DNA of 64,000 nucleotides from positions 124,001-188,000 of the forward strand of contig JAUHWL010000005.1 in NCBI GenBank assembly GCA_030424545.1, in the 5' to 3' direction. Positions 24,627-32,647 of this stretch are shown in pieces; within the stretch, counting starts at the first letter, position 1, and every line of letters begins with the position of its first letter. Position numbers and translations under genes: made by a program. Under the pieces are notes generated by a model. That model saw only the letters and a list, made by a program, of their open reading frames with translations, ran no database searches and was not told the origin of the DNA. Source of the stretch: Bacteroidia bacterium. Its GTDB lineage: Bacteria; Bacteroidota; Bacteroidia; Flavobacteriales; Schleiferiaceae.

Positions 24627-25526
24627 ATGCTTCGGATAGACCCAAAAGAACACAAAGTCCCTGTTGTGCATCAATATTTACTTGGTGCTGTTGCACCACG
24701 GCCCATTGCTTTGGCCAGCACCATAGATGCTGATGGAAATCCGAACTTAAGTCCGTTTAGCTTCTTTAACGTGTTTAGTGCCAACCCGCCCATTGCAATT
24801 TTTTCTCCAGCAAGACGCGGCAGAGACAACACCACCAAGCACACCTACCACAACGCAAAAGATATTGGCGAAGTAGTAATTAATGTGGTGAATTTTGATA
24901 TGGTGCAACAGGTTTCATTATCATCTACAGAATACCCAGAAGGTGTAAATGAATTTATAAAAGCCGGATTAACGCCCGTTGAAAGTGAATTGGTAAAACC
25001 GTTTCGCGTAAAAGAAAGCCCCGTACAAATGGAGTGCATTGTAAAAGATGTAATTGAATTAGGACATGAAGGTGGTGCAGGAAACTTGGTGATTTGCGAG
25101 GTTAAACTCATCCATATTAACGAAGAAATTCTTGCCGATGATGGGTTTATAGATCAAGATAAAATTGATTTGGTAGGCCGTTTAGGTAGAAACTGGTATT
25201 CTCGCACAAGCGGAGACTCTCTTTTTGAAGTTGAAAAACCCATCACGAACATGGGCATTGGTGTAGATGCTATTCCAAGCGTAATACGCAATAGCACCAT
25301 ACTTACCGGAAATGATTTGGGCAAATTGGGCAATGTAGAACACCTGCCCGATGATGCCGAAATAAACCAAGCCGCCAATGAGTATGACATACGCGAAATT
25401 TTACAAAGCGCAGCCGATGGCACAGACAAACGCGAAGCGTTGCATGAATTAGCAAAAAGTTTATTAGATGAAAACCGCGTACTTGAAGCGTGGAAAGTAT
25501 TACTTCAAGATAAAATGGCCCGATAA
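24627..25526 (+). CDS. Flavin reductase-like domain protein
   Basis: 299 residues. The first about 200 form a split-barrel FMN-binding flavin reductase-like domain: GAVAPRPIALASTIDADGNPNLSPFSFFNVFSANPP and TKHTYHNAKDIGEVVINVVN, both typical. The C-terminal about 90 residues are mostly helical and charged. No partner oxygenase is adjacent. The stop shares its last base with the ATG of the DUF3127 gene (TAATG), so the two are probably translated together; the reason for the pairing is not known. Confidence 0.88.
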   Translation: MLRIDPKEHKVPVVHQYLLGAVAPRPIALASTIDADGNPNLSPFSFFNVFSANPPIAIFSPARRGRDNTTKHTYHNAKDIGEVVINVVNFDMVQQVSLSSTEYPEGVNEFIKAGLTPVESELVKPFRVKESPVQMECIVKDVIELGHEGGAGNLVICEVKLIHINEEILADDGFIDQDKIDLVGRLGRNWYSRTSGDSLFEVEKPITNMGIGVDAIPSVIRNSTILTGNDLGKLGNVEHLPDDAEINQAANEYDIREILQSAADGTDKREALHELAKSLLDENRVLEAWKVLLQDKMAR

Positions 25527-25888
25527 TGGAATTAACTGGAAAAATTGAAAAAATTGGAAACGTGCAAGAAATATCTGCATCGTTTAAAAAAAGAGAACTT
25601 GTAATTCGCACAGAAGAGCAGTACCCACAGCCTTTAATGATTGAATTTACACAAGATAAAACCAGCTTATTAGACAACCAAACCATTGGTACAAGCGTAA
25701 AAGTAAGTGTAAATATTCGTGGTCGCGAGTGGACCAGCCCCAAAGGCGAAGTAAAATATTTTATAAGCTTACAAGGTTGGAGAATACAAGGTGCCGATAT
25801 GCCTGAAGTTCCCTCAGCACCCAAAACAGCAGCTCCTGCAGCACCAGATTTAAGCGCAAGCGGAGAAGAAGACGATTTACCGTTTTAA
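25526..25888 (+). CDS. DUF3127 protein with SSB-like acidic C-terminal tip
   Basis: 120 residues. The DUF3127 core (1-93, MELTGKIEKIGNVQEIS through VNIRGREWTSPKGEVKYFISLQGWRIQG) looks OB-fold-like; it is followed by a Pro/Ala-rich linker and ends GEEDDLPF. That ending closely matches the acidic DDDIPF tip by which SSB recruits DNA-processing proteins. Function of DUF3127 is not established. Single-stranded DNA binding is therefore an inference from fold-like sequence plus tail, not a family fact. Confidence 0.8.
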   Translation: MELTGKIEKIGNVQEISASFKKRELVIRTEEQYPQPLMIEFTQDKTSLLDNQTIGTSVKVSVNIRGREWTSPKGEVKYFISLQGWRIQGADMPEVPSAPKTAAPAAPDLSASGEEDDLPF

Positions 25889-25892
25889 GCAG

Positions 25893-25962
25893 GTTGAACG
25901 TTAAAAGTTGAATGTTAAAGGATTGTAACTTTGAATATTCAACCTTAAACTTTTAACATCAA
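25893..25962. repeat. Periodic repeat related to 5905-5970, folded back
   Basis: Units GTTGAACGTTAAAAG and GTTGAATGTTAAAGG face inverted units ATTCAACCTTAAAC and TTTTAACATCAAAC, giving a long imperfect hairpin between the DUF3127 gene and atoE. It may act as a terminator. Confidence 0.55.
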
Positions 25963-25966
25963 ACGA

Positions 25967-27358
25967 ATGAGTTTCGCTCAGCGATTCGAAAACACATTTA
26001 AAAAGTTATTGCCAAGCCCGTTTAGCATTGCTATTGGGCTTACCGCAATAACTTTTTTATTAGCCTATATTTTTACCAAACCGGCTGCCGCGGGAGGCGC
26101 AAACTATTTTGGTCAACTCATTGGCTTTTGGGCTACAGGTCTTTGGGATGGCCCACTCCTCATCTTTGCTATGCAAATGATGCTGATATTGGTTCTTGGA
26201 CACATTTTGGCACTGAGCCCACCGGCCATCACCTTCATAAATTTTTTAACCATAAGCTTAAACAGCACAGCAAAGGCAGCTTCGGCAGTAGCTTTTTTTA
26301 CCATGCTGGTTGCACTTTTTAATTGGGGTCTAGGGCTAATATTTGGGGCCATCTTTGCCAGAAAAATTGCCGAAAGCGCCCAGAAAAATGGGTATGAAAT
26401 AAATTACCCCATAGTAGGTGCTGCCGGATACATTGGGCTAATGGTTTGGCATGGCGGCCTTAGCGGATCTGCCCCCATAAAAGCCAACGATACGGGACAT
26501 ATAAAGGAAGTGATGTCATCGGCAAACAGCCAACTATCGCTGGCAAACCTGCCAGACCTAGTGCCTTTAGAGTCTACCATTTTTAGCCCCATGAATGCCG
26601 TAACTACATTACTCTTGCTCACCATTATTCCCTTGGTGCATTATTTTATTGGCAAAAAGAGCACACCTACAACCCTATCCTTCTCCCAAGATGTTGCCGT
26701 AACCAACAACACAGAAAAACCTATTGGTGCCGAAAAAATAGATGCATCTAAATGGGTAGGCCGCATTGTTGGCTTAATGCTTTTGGGCTATGCCGTTGCC
26801 GAAGCAACCGTAAACAACTCCGCGCAAAATTTAAACTTTATTACCCCCAATTATTTAAACACAAAGTTACTTGGCTTGGGGCTTTTGCTGCATGCAAGCA
26901 TTAAAAATTTTACGCAAGCTACAGACAAAGCCATTGGTGATGCCGCGGGAATCCTCATTCAATTTCCACTTTATTTTGGCATTATGGCCATTATGCGCGA
27001 TAGCGGATTGGTGCTTTTGGTGGCAGAATTTTTTACACAAATCGCAACCCCTCAAACATTCCCCATATTTACATTTATAAGCTCGGGCATCATAAACATA
27101 TTTGTGCCAAGTGGTGGCGGACAATGGAGTGTGCAAGCACCAATATTGATAGAAGCTAGCCAGCAGTTGGGCGTTCCGCTAAGTAAAAGCATTATGGCCA
27201 TGGCTTATGGAGACCAGCTTACCAACATGCTGCAACCCTTTTGGGCGCTTCCCCTTTTGGGCATTACTGGTTTAAAAGCCAAAGAAATTTTGCCCTATAC
27301 CTTACTTATAATGGTTGTAGGATTTTGCATTTTTATAAGCATGTTGCTTCTTTTCTAA
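25967..27358 (+). CDS. atoE: Short-chain fatty acid transporter (AtoE family)
   Basis: 463 residues with about 10-12 membrane segments. The start FAQRFENTFKKLLPSPFSIAIGLTAITF and the motifs NWGLGLIFGAIFA, WHGGLSGSAP and FVPSGGGQWSVQAPI match the AtoE short-chain fatty acid (acetoacetate/butyrate) uptake family. No ato or beta-oxidation gene is adjacent. ATG at 25967. Confidence 0.9.
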   Translation: MSFAQRFENTFKKLLPSPFSIAIGLTAITFLLAYIFTKPAAAGGANYFGQLIGFWATGLWDGPLLIFAMQMMLILVLGHILALSPPAITFINFLTISLNSTAKAASAVAFFTMLVALFNWGLGLIFGAIFARKIAESAQKNGYEINYPIVGAAGYIGLMVWHGGLSGSAPIKANDTGHIKEVMSSANSQLSLANLPDLVPLESTIFSPMNAVTTLLLLTIIPLVHYFIGKKSTPTTLSFSQDVAVTNNTEKPIGAEKIDASKWVGRIVGLMLLGYAVAEATVNNSAQNLNFITPNYLNTKLLGLGLLLHASIKNFTQATDKAIGDAAGILIQFPLYFGIMAIMRDSGLVLLVAEFFTQIATPQTFPIFTFISSGIINIFVPSGGGQWSVQAPILIEASQQLGVPLSKSIMAMAYGDQLTNMLQPFWALPLLGITGLKAKEILPYTLLIMVVGFCIFISMLLLF

Positions 27359-27459
27359 AAATATTTCATCTCCCCACTGTTCTAAAAATTGGCGTTGAGA
27401 ATATGCAACGGCCCGTTTTGCCATTTCATCAACCCAAAAAAATAAACCCAACTAAAGTT

Positions 27460-27504
27460 TTATAACTAAGAAGTTAGTTATAACTAATTATTTAGTTATA
27501 TTTG
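27460..27504 (+). promoter_or_regulatory. Tandem BlaI-type operator covering the blaI promoter
   Basis: Two perfect palindromes ATAACTAA-N4-TTAGTTAT lie at 27462-27481 (extends one or two pairs outward) and 27480-27499, sharing two bases. The second runs into TATATTTG (27497-27504), a full TAnnTTTG -7 element, 5 bp before the blaI ATG. This is the expected layout for an autoregulated BlaI/MecI-type repressor with an almost leaderless message. Confidence 0.8.
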
Positions 27505-27509
27505 ATGCC

Positions 27510-27890
27510 ATGAATGAGTTAAGAGAACTTACCAAAGCAGAGGAGCAAGTAATGCACGCCATTTGGAAACTGCAGAAAACAAATGTGCACGGCATTATTG
27601 ATGAGCTTCCTGAGCCCCGCCCCGCCTACAATACCGTGAGCACCATTGTGCGCATATTGGAGCAAAAAGGATTTGTAGGCCACGAGAGTAAAGGCAGAAC
27701 ACACCTTTACTTTGCGTTGATTGCCAAAGACAACTACCGCAAATTTGCCGTTACCAATTTGGTAGATGGTTATTTTTCTGGTTCGTTGAGCAAGCTAGTT
27801 TCGTTTTTTGTAGATAAAGAAAACTTGAAGCTAGAAGAAGTAGATGAAATTTTACGCCTTATAGAACAGCAAAAAGATCAGAAAAAATGA
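27510..27890 (+). CDS. BlaI/MecI/CopY family repressor
   Basis: 126 residues with the family winged helix: LTKAEEQVMHAIWKLQKTNVHGIIDEL and YNTVSTIVRILEQKGFVGHESKGRTHLYFAL, then a helical dimerisation tail. It would bind the tandem palindrome in its own promoter and be inactivated through the M56 partner. Its last 4 bp overlap the M56 gene (ATGA). No beta-lactamase is nearby, so the regulated process is unknown. Confidence 0.92.
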   Translation: MNELRELTKAEEQVMHAIWKLQKTNVHGIIDELPEPRPAYNTVSTIVRILEQKGFVGHESKGRTHLYFALIAKDNYRKFAVTNLVDGYFSGSLSKLVSFFVDKENLKLEEVDEILRLIEQQKDQKK

Positions 27891-29131
27891 TAACTTATTT
27901 TTTACAAGTTTGTGCGGGCATTGCCTTTTGGTGGATTTTATACCGCCTATTTTTTAAGGGTAAAGCGGCTCCAAAAACAAACCGTTTCTTTTTAATGGGC
28001 GGCTTAATTTTACCCTTCTTACTCCCCATTATTCCGGTTAGCAACAACGTGGTACATGCGGCCGAACCTATCTTGCTTCCCGCCATACCCGTTTACGCAT
28101 CAACACTGTTTAATACAGATACAACTCAATCTATAAACTGGATTTTATTGCTTTATGTTTTGGGTTTTGGCGTGATGTTACTGTATCAATTAAGTGGGAT
28201 AGTTACATTCTTGAAAATCAAAAAAAATTCCATCAAAGATGAGTTTAACAACGTGTACAAATATGCAAATAGCACAATGCCATTCTCGTTTTTTGGAACA
28301 ATCTTTTTACCAGAACAACTCCCATCAGAACAAGAACACCTCATCATCTCGCATGAAAAATGGCATATAAAATTGGGCCATAGTTGGGATGTTGCGTGGG
28401 CCGGAATAGTGCAATCTGTACTTTGGTTTTTTCCTCTTATACCCATTTATGTACGCGAAATTCGTACAGAGCATGAATATGAAGTTGACGAACACATGCT
28501 AGCCAATACCGCATTTGGTACATATGCAGAAACACTGTTGCATATAAGTTTAATGCCTATCGGTCACGCTCAATTTCATTCATTTTCTTCACCAACATTA
28601 AAAAACAGAATTAAAATGATGACTAAAACACAAAAACAAAACACGTGGAAGCTAATCATGCTTATCCCACTCATTGGCTCTATGGTGTATTTAAACGCTT
28701 GTAATAAACAGGCCGATAATCCACCCGTGAAACCTGAAATTTTGCAATTGGCAAACGTAGATGTGTTTCCTCAATTTACAGATTGTGCAACCTCAGAAAG
28801 CCAAGAAGCACAGAAAAAATGCTTTAGCTCTGGCATTGTCAACCAGATTGTAAACAATCTAGAGTACCCAGAATCGGCCAAAGAGGCCAATGTGGAGGGC
28901 ACCGTTTATGTAGGGTTTACCGTTTCTGCCGAAGGCAAAATAGTAGATAAAAATATTAAGCGCGGCATACCAAAAACTCCAGAAAACGAAGTTACTGTTG
29001 TTGAACTAGAAACTGCTGCGATGAATGTTTTTGACGGTTTCCCCACACTTATTCCCGCCCAAAAAGATGGAAAGCCTGTGGCCATAGAATATGTGGTTCC
29101 CATAAAATTTGTTTTGCCTCCAGAAGAATAA
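27887..29131 (+). CDS. M56 (BlaR1-like) membrane metallopeptidase with TonB C-terminal domain
   Basis: 414 residues. Membrane segments at about 2-20, 36-52, 84-106; zinc motif HEKWH at 156-160 (HExxH) with downstream EHEYEVDEHML; another TM segment near 250-268; then a periplasmic TonB-C-like domain (about 320-410, YPESAKEANVEGTVYVGFTVSAEG). The domain order is common in Bacteroidota BlaR1-like proteins; no penicillin-binding sensor is present, so the trigger is probably something other than beta-lactam (inference). Translationally coupled to blaI. Confidence 0.9.
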   Translation: MITYFLQVCAGIAFWWILYRLFFKGKAAPKTNRFFLMGGLILPFLLPIIPVSNNVVHAAEPILLPAIPVYASTLFNTDTTQSINWILLLYVLGFGVMLLYQLSGIVTFLKIKKNSIKDEFNNVYKYANSTMPFSFFGTIFLPEQLPSEQEHLIISHEKWHIKLGHSWDVAWAGIVQSVLWFFPLIPIYVREIRTEHEYEVDEHMLANTAFGTYAETLLHISLMPIGHAQFHSFSSPTLKNRIKMMTKTQKQNTWKLIMLIPLIGSMVYLNACNKQADNPPVKPEILQLANVDVFPQFTDCATSESQEAQKKCFSSGIVNQIVNNLEYPESAKEANVEGTVYVGFTVSAEGKIVDKNIKRGIPKTPENEVTVVELETAAMNVFDGFPTLIPAQKDGKPVAIEYVVPIKFVLPPEE

Positions 29132-29157
29132 CACCACTCTTTTTCTTCATAAAAAAG

Positions 29158-29195
29158 AAAACCCCAATGGCCGCAAAACGCTGTTGGGGTTTTTT
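29158..29195 (+). terminator. Intrinsic terminator after the blaI-M56 pair
   Basis: A 10-bp stem AAAACCCCAA / TTGGGGTTTT with a 16-bp loop, followed by a T run. It ends 12 bp before aat. Confidence 0.82.
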
Positions 29196-29206
29196 ACTTT
29201 CGTAGC

Positions 29207-29896
29207 ATGAATATACCGTTGCTCCCAAAGACTCCTGTTTTTCCAGATCCCAATTTGGCAGATGCGGATGGCTTAGTGGGGATAAGCGAAGATATTAGGC
29301 CAGTTCGATTACTGGCTGCGTATAAAAACGGTATTTTCCCTTGGTTTGAAGAGCAAGGCTTTTACTTCTGGTTTAGTCCAGATCCGCGCATGGTTTTGTT
29401 GGCAGATGAATTAAAAATCAGCAAAAGCATGCGGCCGTATTTCAATCAGCAAAAATTCACGGTAACCTTTGATACATGTTTTAGCGAAGTGATAAAAAAC
29501 TGCGCAAGCATACCACGAGGCCCAGAAAACAGTTCGTGGATATCGGCCAATTTTGTAGATGCATACACCCAATTGCACGCTCAGGGCTACGCCCATTCGG
29601 TAGAAGTTTGGCGCGGTAGCGAGTTGGCAGGCGGTTTATATGGTGTAAGTTTAGGTGCGGCATTTTTTGGTGAAAGTATGTTTAGCAAAGTACCCAATGC
29701 CAGCAAATTTGGGTTTATTAGCTTGGTAAAATGGCTCAAACAAAAAGGCATTGGACTAATAGATTGCCAAGTGTACACTGCGCATCTTGCCCGTATGGGC
29801 GCAAAAGAAATTCCCAGAAAAACCTTTTTAGAAAACCTTAAAGAAACACAAAACCAAACTTCGATGGCCGGTCATTGGATTTACTCTTCAGCGTGA
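29207..29896 (+). CDS. aat: Leucyl/phenylalanyl-tRNA-protein transferase
   Basis: N-end-rule enzyme that adds Leu or Phe to proteins with N-terminal Arg or Lys so that ClpS/ClpAP degrades them. 229 residues, normal. Motifs: LLAAYKNGIFPWFE, FWFSPDPRMVL, GLYGVSLGAAFFGESMFS and IDCQVYTAHLARMGAKEIPR. A TACTTTCG -7-like site lies within the terminator tail just upstream. Its 3' end overlaps the convergent small ORF by 16 bp. Confidence 0.94.
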   Translation: MNIPLLPKTPVFPDPNLADADGLVGISEDIRPVRLLAAYKNGIFPWFEEQGFYFWFSPDPRMVLLADELKISKSMRPYFNQQKFTVTFDTCFSEVIKNCASIPRGPENSSWISANFVDAYTQLHAQGYAHSVEVWRGSELAGGLYGVSLGAAFFGESMFSKVPNASKFGFISLVKWLKQKGIGLIDCQVYTAHLARMGAKEIPRKTFLENLKETQNQTSMAGHWIYSSA

Positions 29897-30048
29897 TTTT
29901 TGGCCTCTTTACGTGCTTTTGCCGCTTTAATTTCGTCTTGTGTTGGCGCGGGTTTTCCTTTGCCGCCCATCATAAACCAAATCATTCCTACAGCAGCAAT
30001 TACAGGAAAAATTAAAACAACAACGGCCAATACAGCATTTGAGCCCAT
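29881..30048 (-). CDS. Small single-span membrane protein downstream of the CcoI-type ATPase
   Basis: 55 residues, ATG at 30048. An N-terminal membrane segment (AVLAVVVLIFPVIAAVGMIWFMM) is followed by a Lys/Glu-rich cytosolic tail (DEIKAAKARKEAKNHAEE). It occupies the position where ccoS, a small membrane protein, often follows ccoI, but its sequence does not match the CcoS pattern I know. 97 bp separate it from the ATPase stop; overlaps the end of aat on the opposite strand by 16 bp. Likely real because of its composition and clean start. Confidence 0.6.
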   Translation of the reverse strand: MGSNAVLAVVVLIFPVIAAVGMIWFMMGGKGKPAPTQDEIKAAKARKEAKNHAEE

Positions 30049-30145
30049 TAAAAAAACAGCGTTTAAATTTTAAAAACCCGAAATTAAACTAATTTCATTC
30101 GGTTTAAAGGTTGAAGCAATTTTATTAAACGCCAAAATTATTCGC

Positions 30146-32533
30146 TTATAAATTCATCTTTTTAGCCACCCAATTGCTTGCTAGCGTAACAAACACAACA
30201 ATGGTAATACTGCTTAATGGCATTAAAATGGCCGATACAACAGGGCTTAATAAACCTGCTGCGGCAAAACTTAATCCCACCAAATTATAGCTAAAGCTAA
30301 GGATAAAGCTGGCAATGATTATTTTTTTTGCTTTTTGGGCAAAGATTAAATACTTGTCTAGATCTGTAATTTTTGAAGCATCTAAAATGGCATCGCATGC
30401 GGGCGAAAACGCATTTACATCTTCAGATATACTGATTCCAAAATTGCTTTGTTTAAGTGCACCGGCATCATTTAAGCCATCGCCAACCATTAAAACACGG
30501 TTGCTTTTTTCTTGCAGTTTTTCTATCAACGCCAATTTATCTGCCGGCTTCTGGTTAAAATACAACGTTGATTTATCACCAAAAACAGGTTGTAAAACAT
30601 CACGCTCACCTGCCCCATCGCCACTTAAAACGGTTTGAGAAAATGAGTTGTTTAAACGTTTTATCAAATCAAACACACCTGCTCTATATTCATTTTGCAC
30701 TTTAAAATACCCTACGTTTTCACTTTCAATGGCAAGATAAATTCGGGTTTCGTTAAATCGCTTTTCTTCTTGTTTTACATGGCAAAAGGAGGCCGCGCCA
30801 AGCCTAAACTTTTTTCGGTTTAATGCTGCTTCTGTGCCTTTACCTGGAAATTCTTTAAAGTCGGAAATGGGTAAAACATCTTCTGGTAAAAAGTTAAACA
30901 ACATGCGGCTTAATGGGTGGTTACTCTGCCTCGCCATTGCCTTAAAAACAGCTACATCTTCTGCTGCAAGTGCTGGGCCCACAAATTGCAATTTAGACCC
31001 ATGGCTGGCAGTAAGCGTTCCTGTTTTATCCCACACTAAATAATTTATTTCGGCCAAACGCTCTACGCTATTGGCATCTTTTACAAAGAATTTATTACGG
31101 CCAAAAATGCGCAAAACATTGCCCAGCGTAAACGGTGCCGAGAGCGCCAAAGCACATGGGCACGCCACAATAAGAATTGCGGTAAATACGGTAAATACTT
31201 TGCTAGAATCCACAATGTACCAATAGCCAGCGGCCATTGTGGCCACAATCATTATGGCAATGGTAAAGTGCTTGCTAATTCTATCGGTAAAGTTTTTAAA
31301 ATCTAGATGCTCGGTTTTGTTAAACACGGCATGATTCCATAATTGTGTTAAATAACTCTGGTTTACTGGCTTGATGATTTCCACCTCTATGGCCTCGCCC
31401 AATTGTTTTCCTCCTGCAAAAATTTTATCGCCACTTATCTTTTTAATGGGCGTTGCCTCGCCTGTAACAAAGCTGTTGTCTATAAGCGCGTTTCCTTTAA
31501 GGAGGATGCAGTCGGCCGGAATTAACTCTTCGTTTCTGATTAAAATTCTATCGCCCGTTTTTAAATCGCTTACGGCTATGCTTTCTTCTTTATCGCCCAA
31601 TTTGGTAACCGCAATGGGGAAATAGCTTTTATAATCGCGCTCAAAGCTTAGCGAATCGTAAGTTTTACGTTGAAAAATTTTACCCAAAAGCAAGAAAAAA
31701 ACCAGCCCGGTTAAGGAATCGAAATACCCTGGGCCTGAGTTTGTGAAAATATCATAGCTGCTTCTCAAAAAGAGAACCAATATTCCCAGCGCAATGGGCA
31801 CATCAATATTCATGTACTTATGCCGCAAACCTTTAATAGCAGAAACAAAATACTCGCTTGCCGAAAAAACAACCACAGGAACAGAAAGCCCCAACATAAT
31901 CCACCTAAAAAAGGGCAGGAACATCTGTAACGTAGAATCTTCATAATCAAAATACTCAGGCAAAGCCATAATCATAACATTGCCAAAGGCGAAACCGGCA
32001 ATGCCTATTTTATAGAGTAAACTACGGTCTATTTTATTTTTTTTGGGACCAGCATCTTCTAAGCTAATGGTGGGCTCATACCCAATTGCTACCAGCAACT
32101 CTACCAGTTCTATTAAAGAAATAAGATCGTGTTTAAACGTGATGCGCGCACTGCGTTTAGCAAAGTTTACTTGGCTATGTAAAATACCATCTTTTAAATG
32201 GTTGATATGCTCTAGAAGCCAGATGCATGAACTACAATGAATGGCCGGAAGAAATAAATTGATTACAGAAATACCATCGTCAGAAAAATCTAACAGTTGT
32301 TGCTGAATTTCTGGTTTTTCTAAATAAGAAAAGTCTCTCTTCTTTTTGTTTAATCTAGTTTGGCCGGGTGCAATGTTCATTTCATAGTACTCGGCCATAT
32401 TATGGCTGTTCAGGATTTCATATACGGTTTTACACCCTAAACAACAAAAATATTTATCGTTTAAAACCAAGGTTTTATCAGGGCAATCAGCCCCACAATG
32501 AAAACAATTTAGGTTCAAATCAACATCTGCCAT
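30146..32533 (-). CDS. ccoI: CcoI/FixI-type copper-translocating P1B ATPase
   Basis: 795 residues. The N-terminal cysteine cluster domain (CFHCG at 10-14, FCCLGC at 29-34) is the form found in CcoI-type ATPases. An HMA-like domain has CSSC (100-103). Then membrane segments with the CPC ion motif (VACPCALAL), the phosphorylation site DKTGTLT and the hinge GDGLNDAGAL. CcoI exports copper for cbb3 oxidase assembly. No ccoNOP is in the window. Divergent from a Crp/Fnr regulator, the usual neighbour of cbb3 genes. ATG at 32533. Confidence 0.9.
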   Translation of the reverse strand: MADVDLNLNCFHCGADCPDKTLVLNDKYFCCLGCKTVYEILNSHNMAEYYEMNIAPGQTRLNKKKRDFSYLEKPEIQQQLLDFSDDGISVINLFLPAIHCSSCIWLLEHINHLKDGILHSQVNFAKRSARITFKHDLISLIELVELLVAIGYEPTISLEDAGPKKNKIDRSLLYKIGIAGFAFGNVMIMALPEYFDYEDSTLQMFLPFFRWIMLGLSVPVVVFSASEYFVSAIKGLRHKYMNIDVPIALGILVLFLRSSYDIFTNSGPGYFDSLTGLVFFLLLGKIFQRKTYDSLSFERDYKSYFPIAVTKLGDKEESIAVSDLKTGDRILIRNEELIPADCILLKGNALIDNSFVTGEATPIKKISGDKIFAGGKQLGEAIEVEIIKPVNQSYLTQLWNHAVFNKTEHLDFKNFTDRISKHFTIAIMIVATMAAGYWYIVDSSKVFTVFTAILIVACPCALALSAPFTLGNVLRIFGRNKFFVKDANSVERLAEINYLVWDKTGTLTASHGSKLQFVGPALAAEDVAVFKAMARQSNHPLSRMLFNFLPEDVLPISDFKEFPGKGTEAALNRKKFRLGAASFCHVKQEEKRFNETRIYLAIESENVGYFKVQNEYRAGVFDLIKRLNNSFSQTVLSGDGAGERDVLQPVFGDKSTLYFNQKPADKLALIEKLQEKSNRVLMVGDGLNDAGALKQSNFGISISEDVNAFSPACDAILDASKITDLDKYLIFAQKAKKIIIASFILSFSYNLVGLSFAAAGLLSPVVSAILMPLSSITIVVFVTLASNWVAKKMNL

Positions 32534-32570
32534 AGTTGTTGCAAATGTGCTTTAGATAAATGACAATAAC

Positions 32571-32622
32571 ATGACAAAAATCATAAAAATTGCGTTTTGA
32601 CCCTATAAAAAATGTACTTTTG
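32571..32622 (+). promoter_or_regulatory. Promoter of the Crp/Fnr gene with a possible Fnr-like box
   Basis: TTG at 32590-32592 and TACTTTTG at 32615-32622 with a 22-bp spacer fit the Bacteroidota promoter. ATGACAAAAATCAT at 32571-32584 keeps the TGA-N6-TCA core of Fnr/Crp sites and lies between the divergent ccoI and regulator genes, so it could serve both. Confidence 0.5.
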
Positions 32623-32647
32623 GCACCGATAATAATTTCATTCTTCT

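Noticed and set aside
24401-24733. Plus-strand frame of 110 codons over tRNA-Leu(TAG)
   Set aside because: It is antisense to the tRNA and overlaps the flavin reductase start in another frame.
27510-29131. Beta-lactam resistance operon (BlaI-BlaR1)
   Set aside because: No beta-lactamase or penicillin-sensor domain is present; the M56 protein ends in a TonB-like domain.
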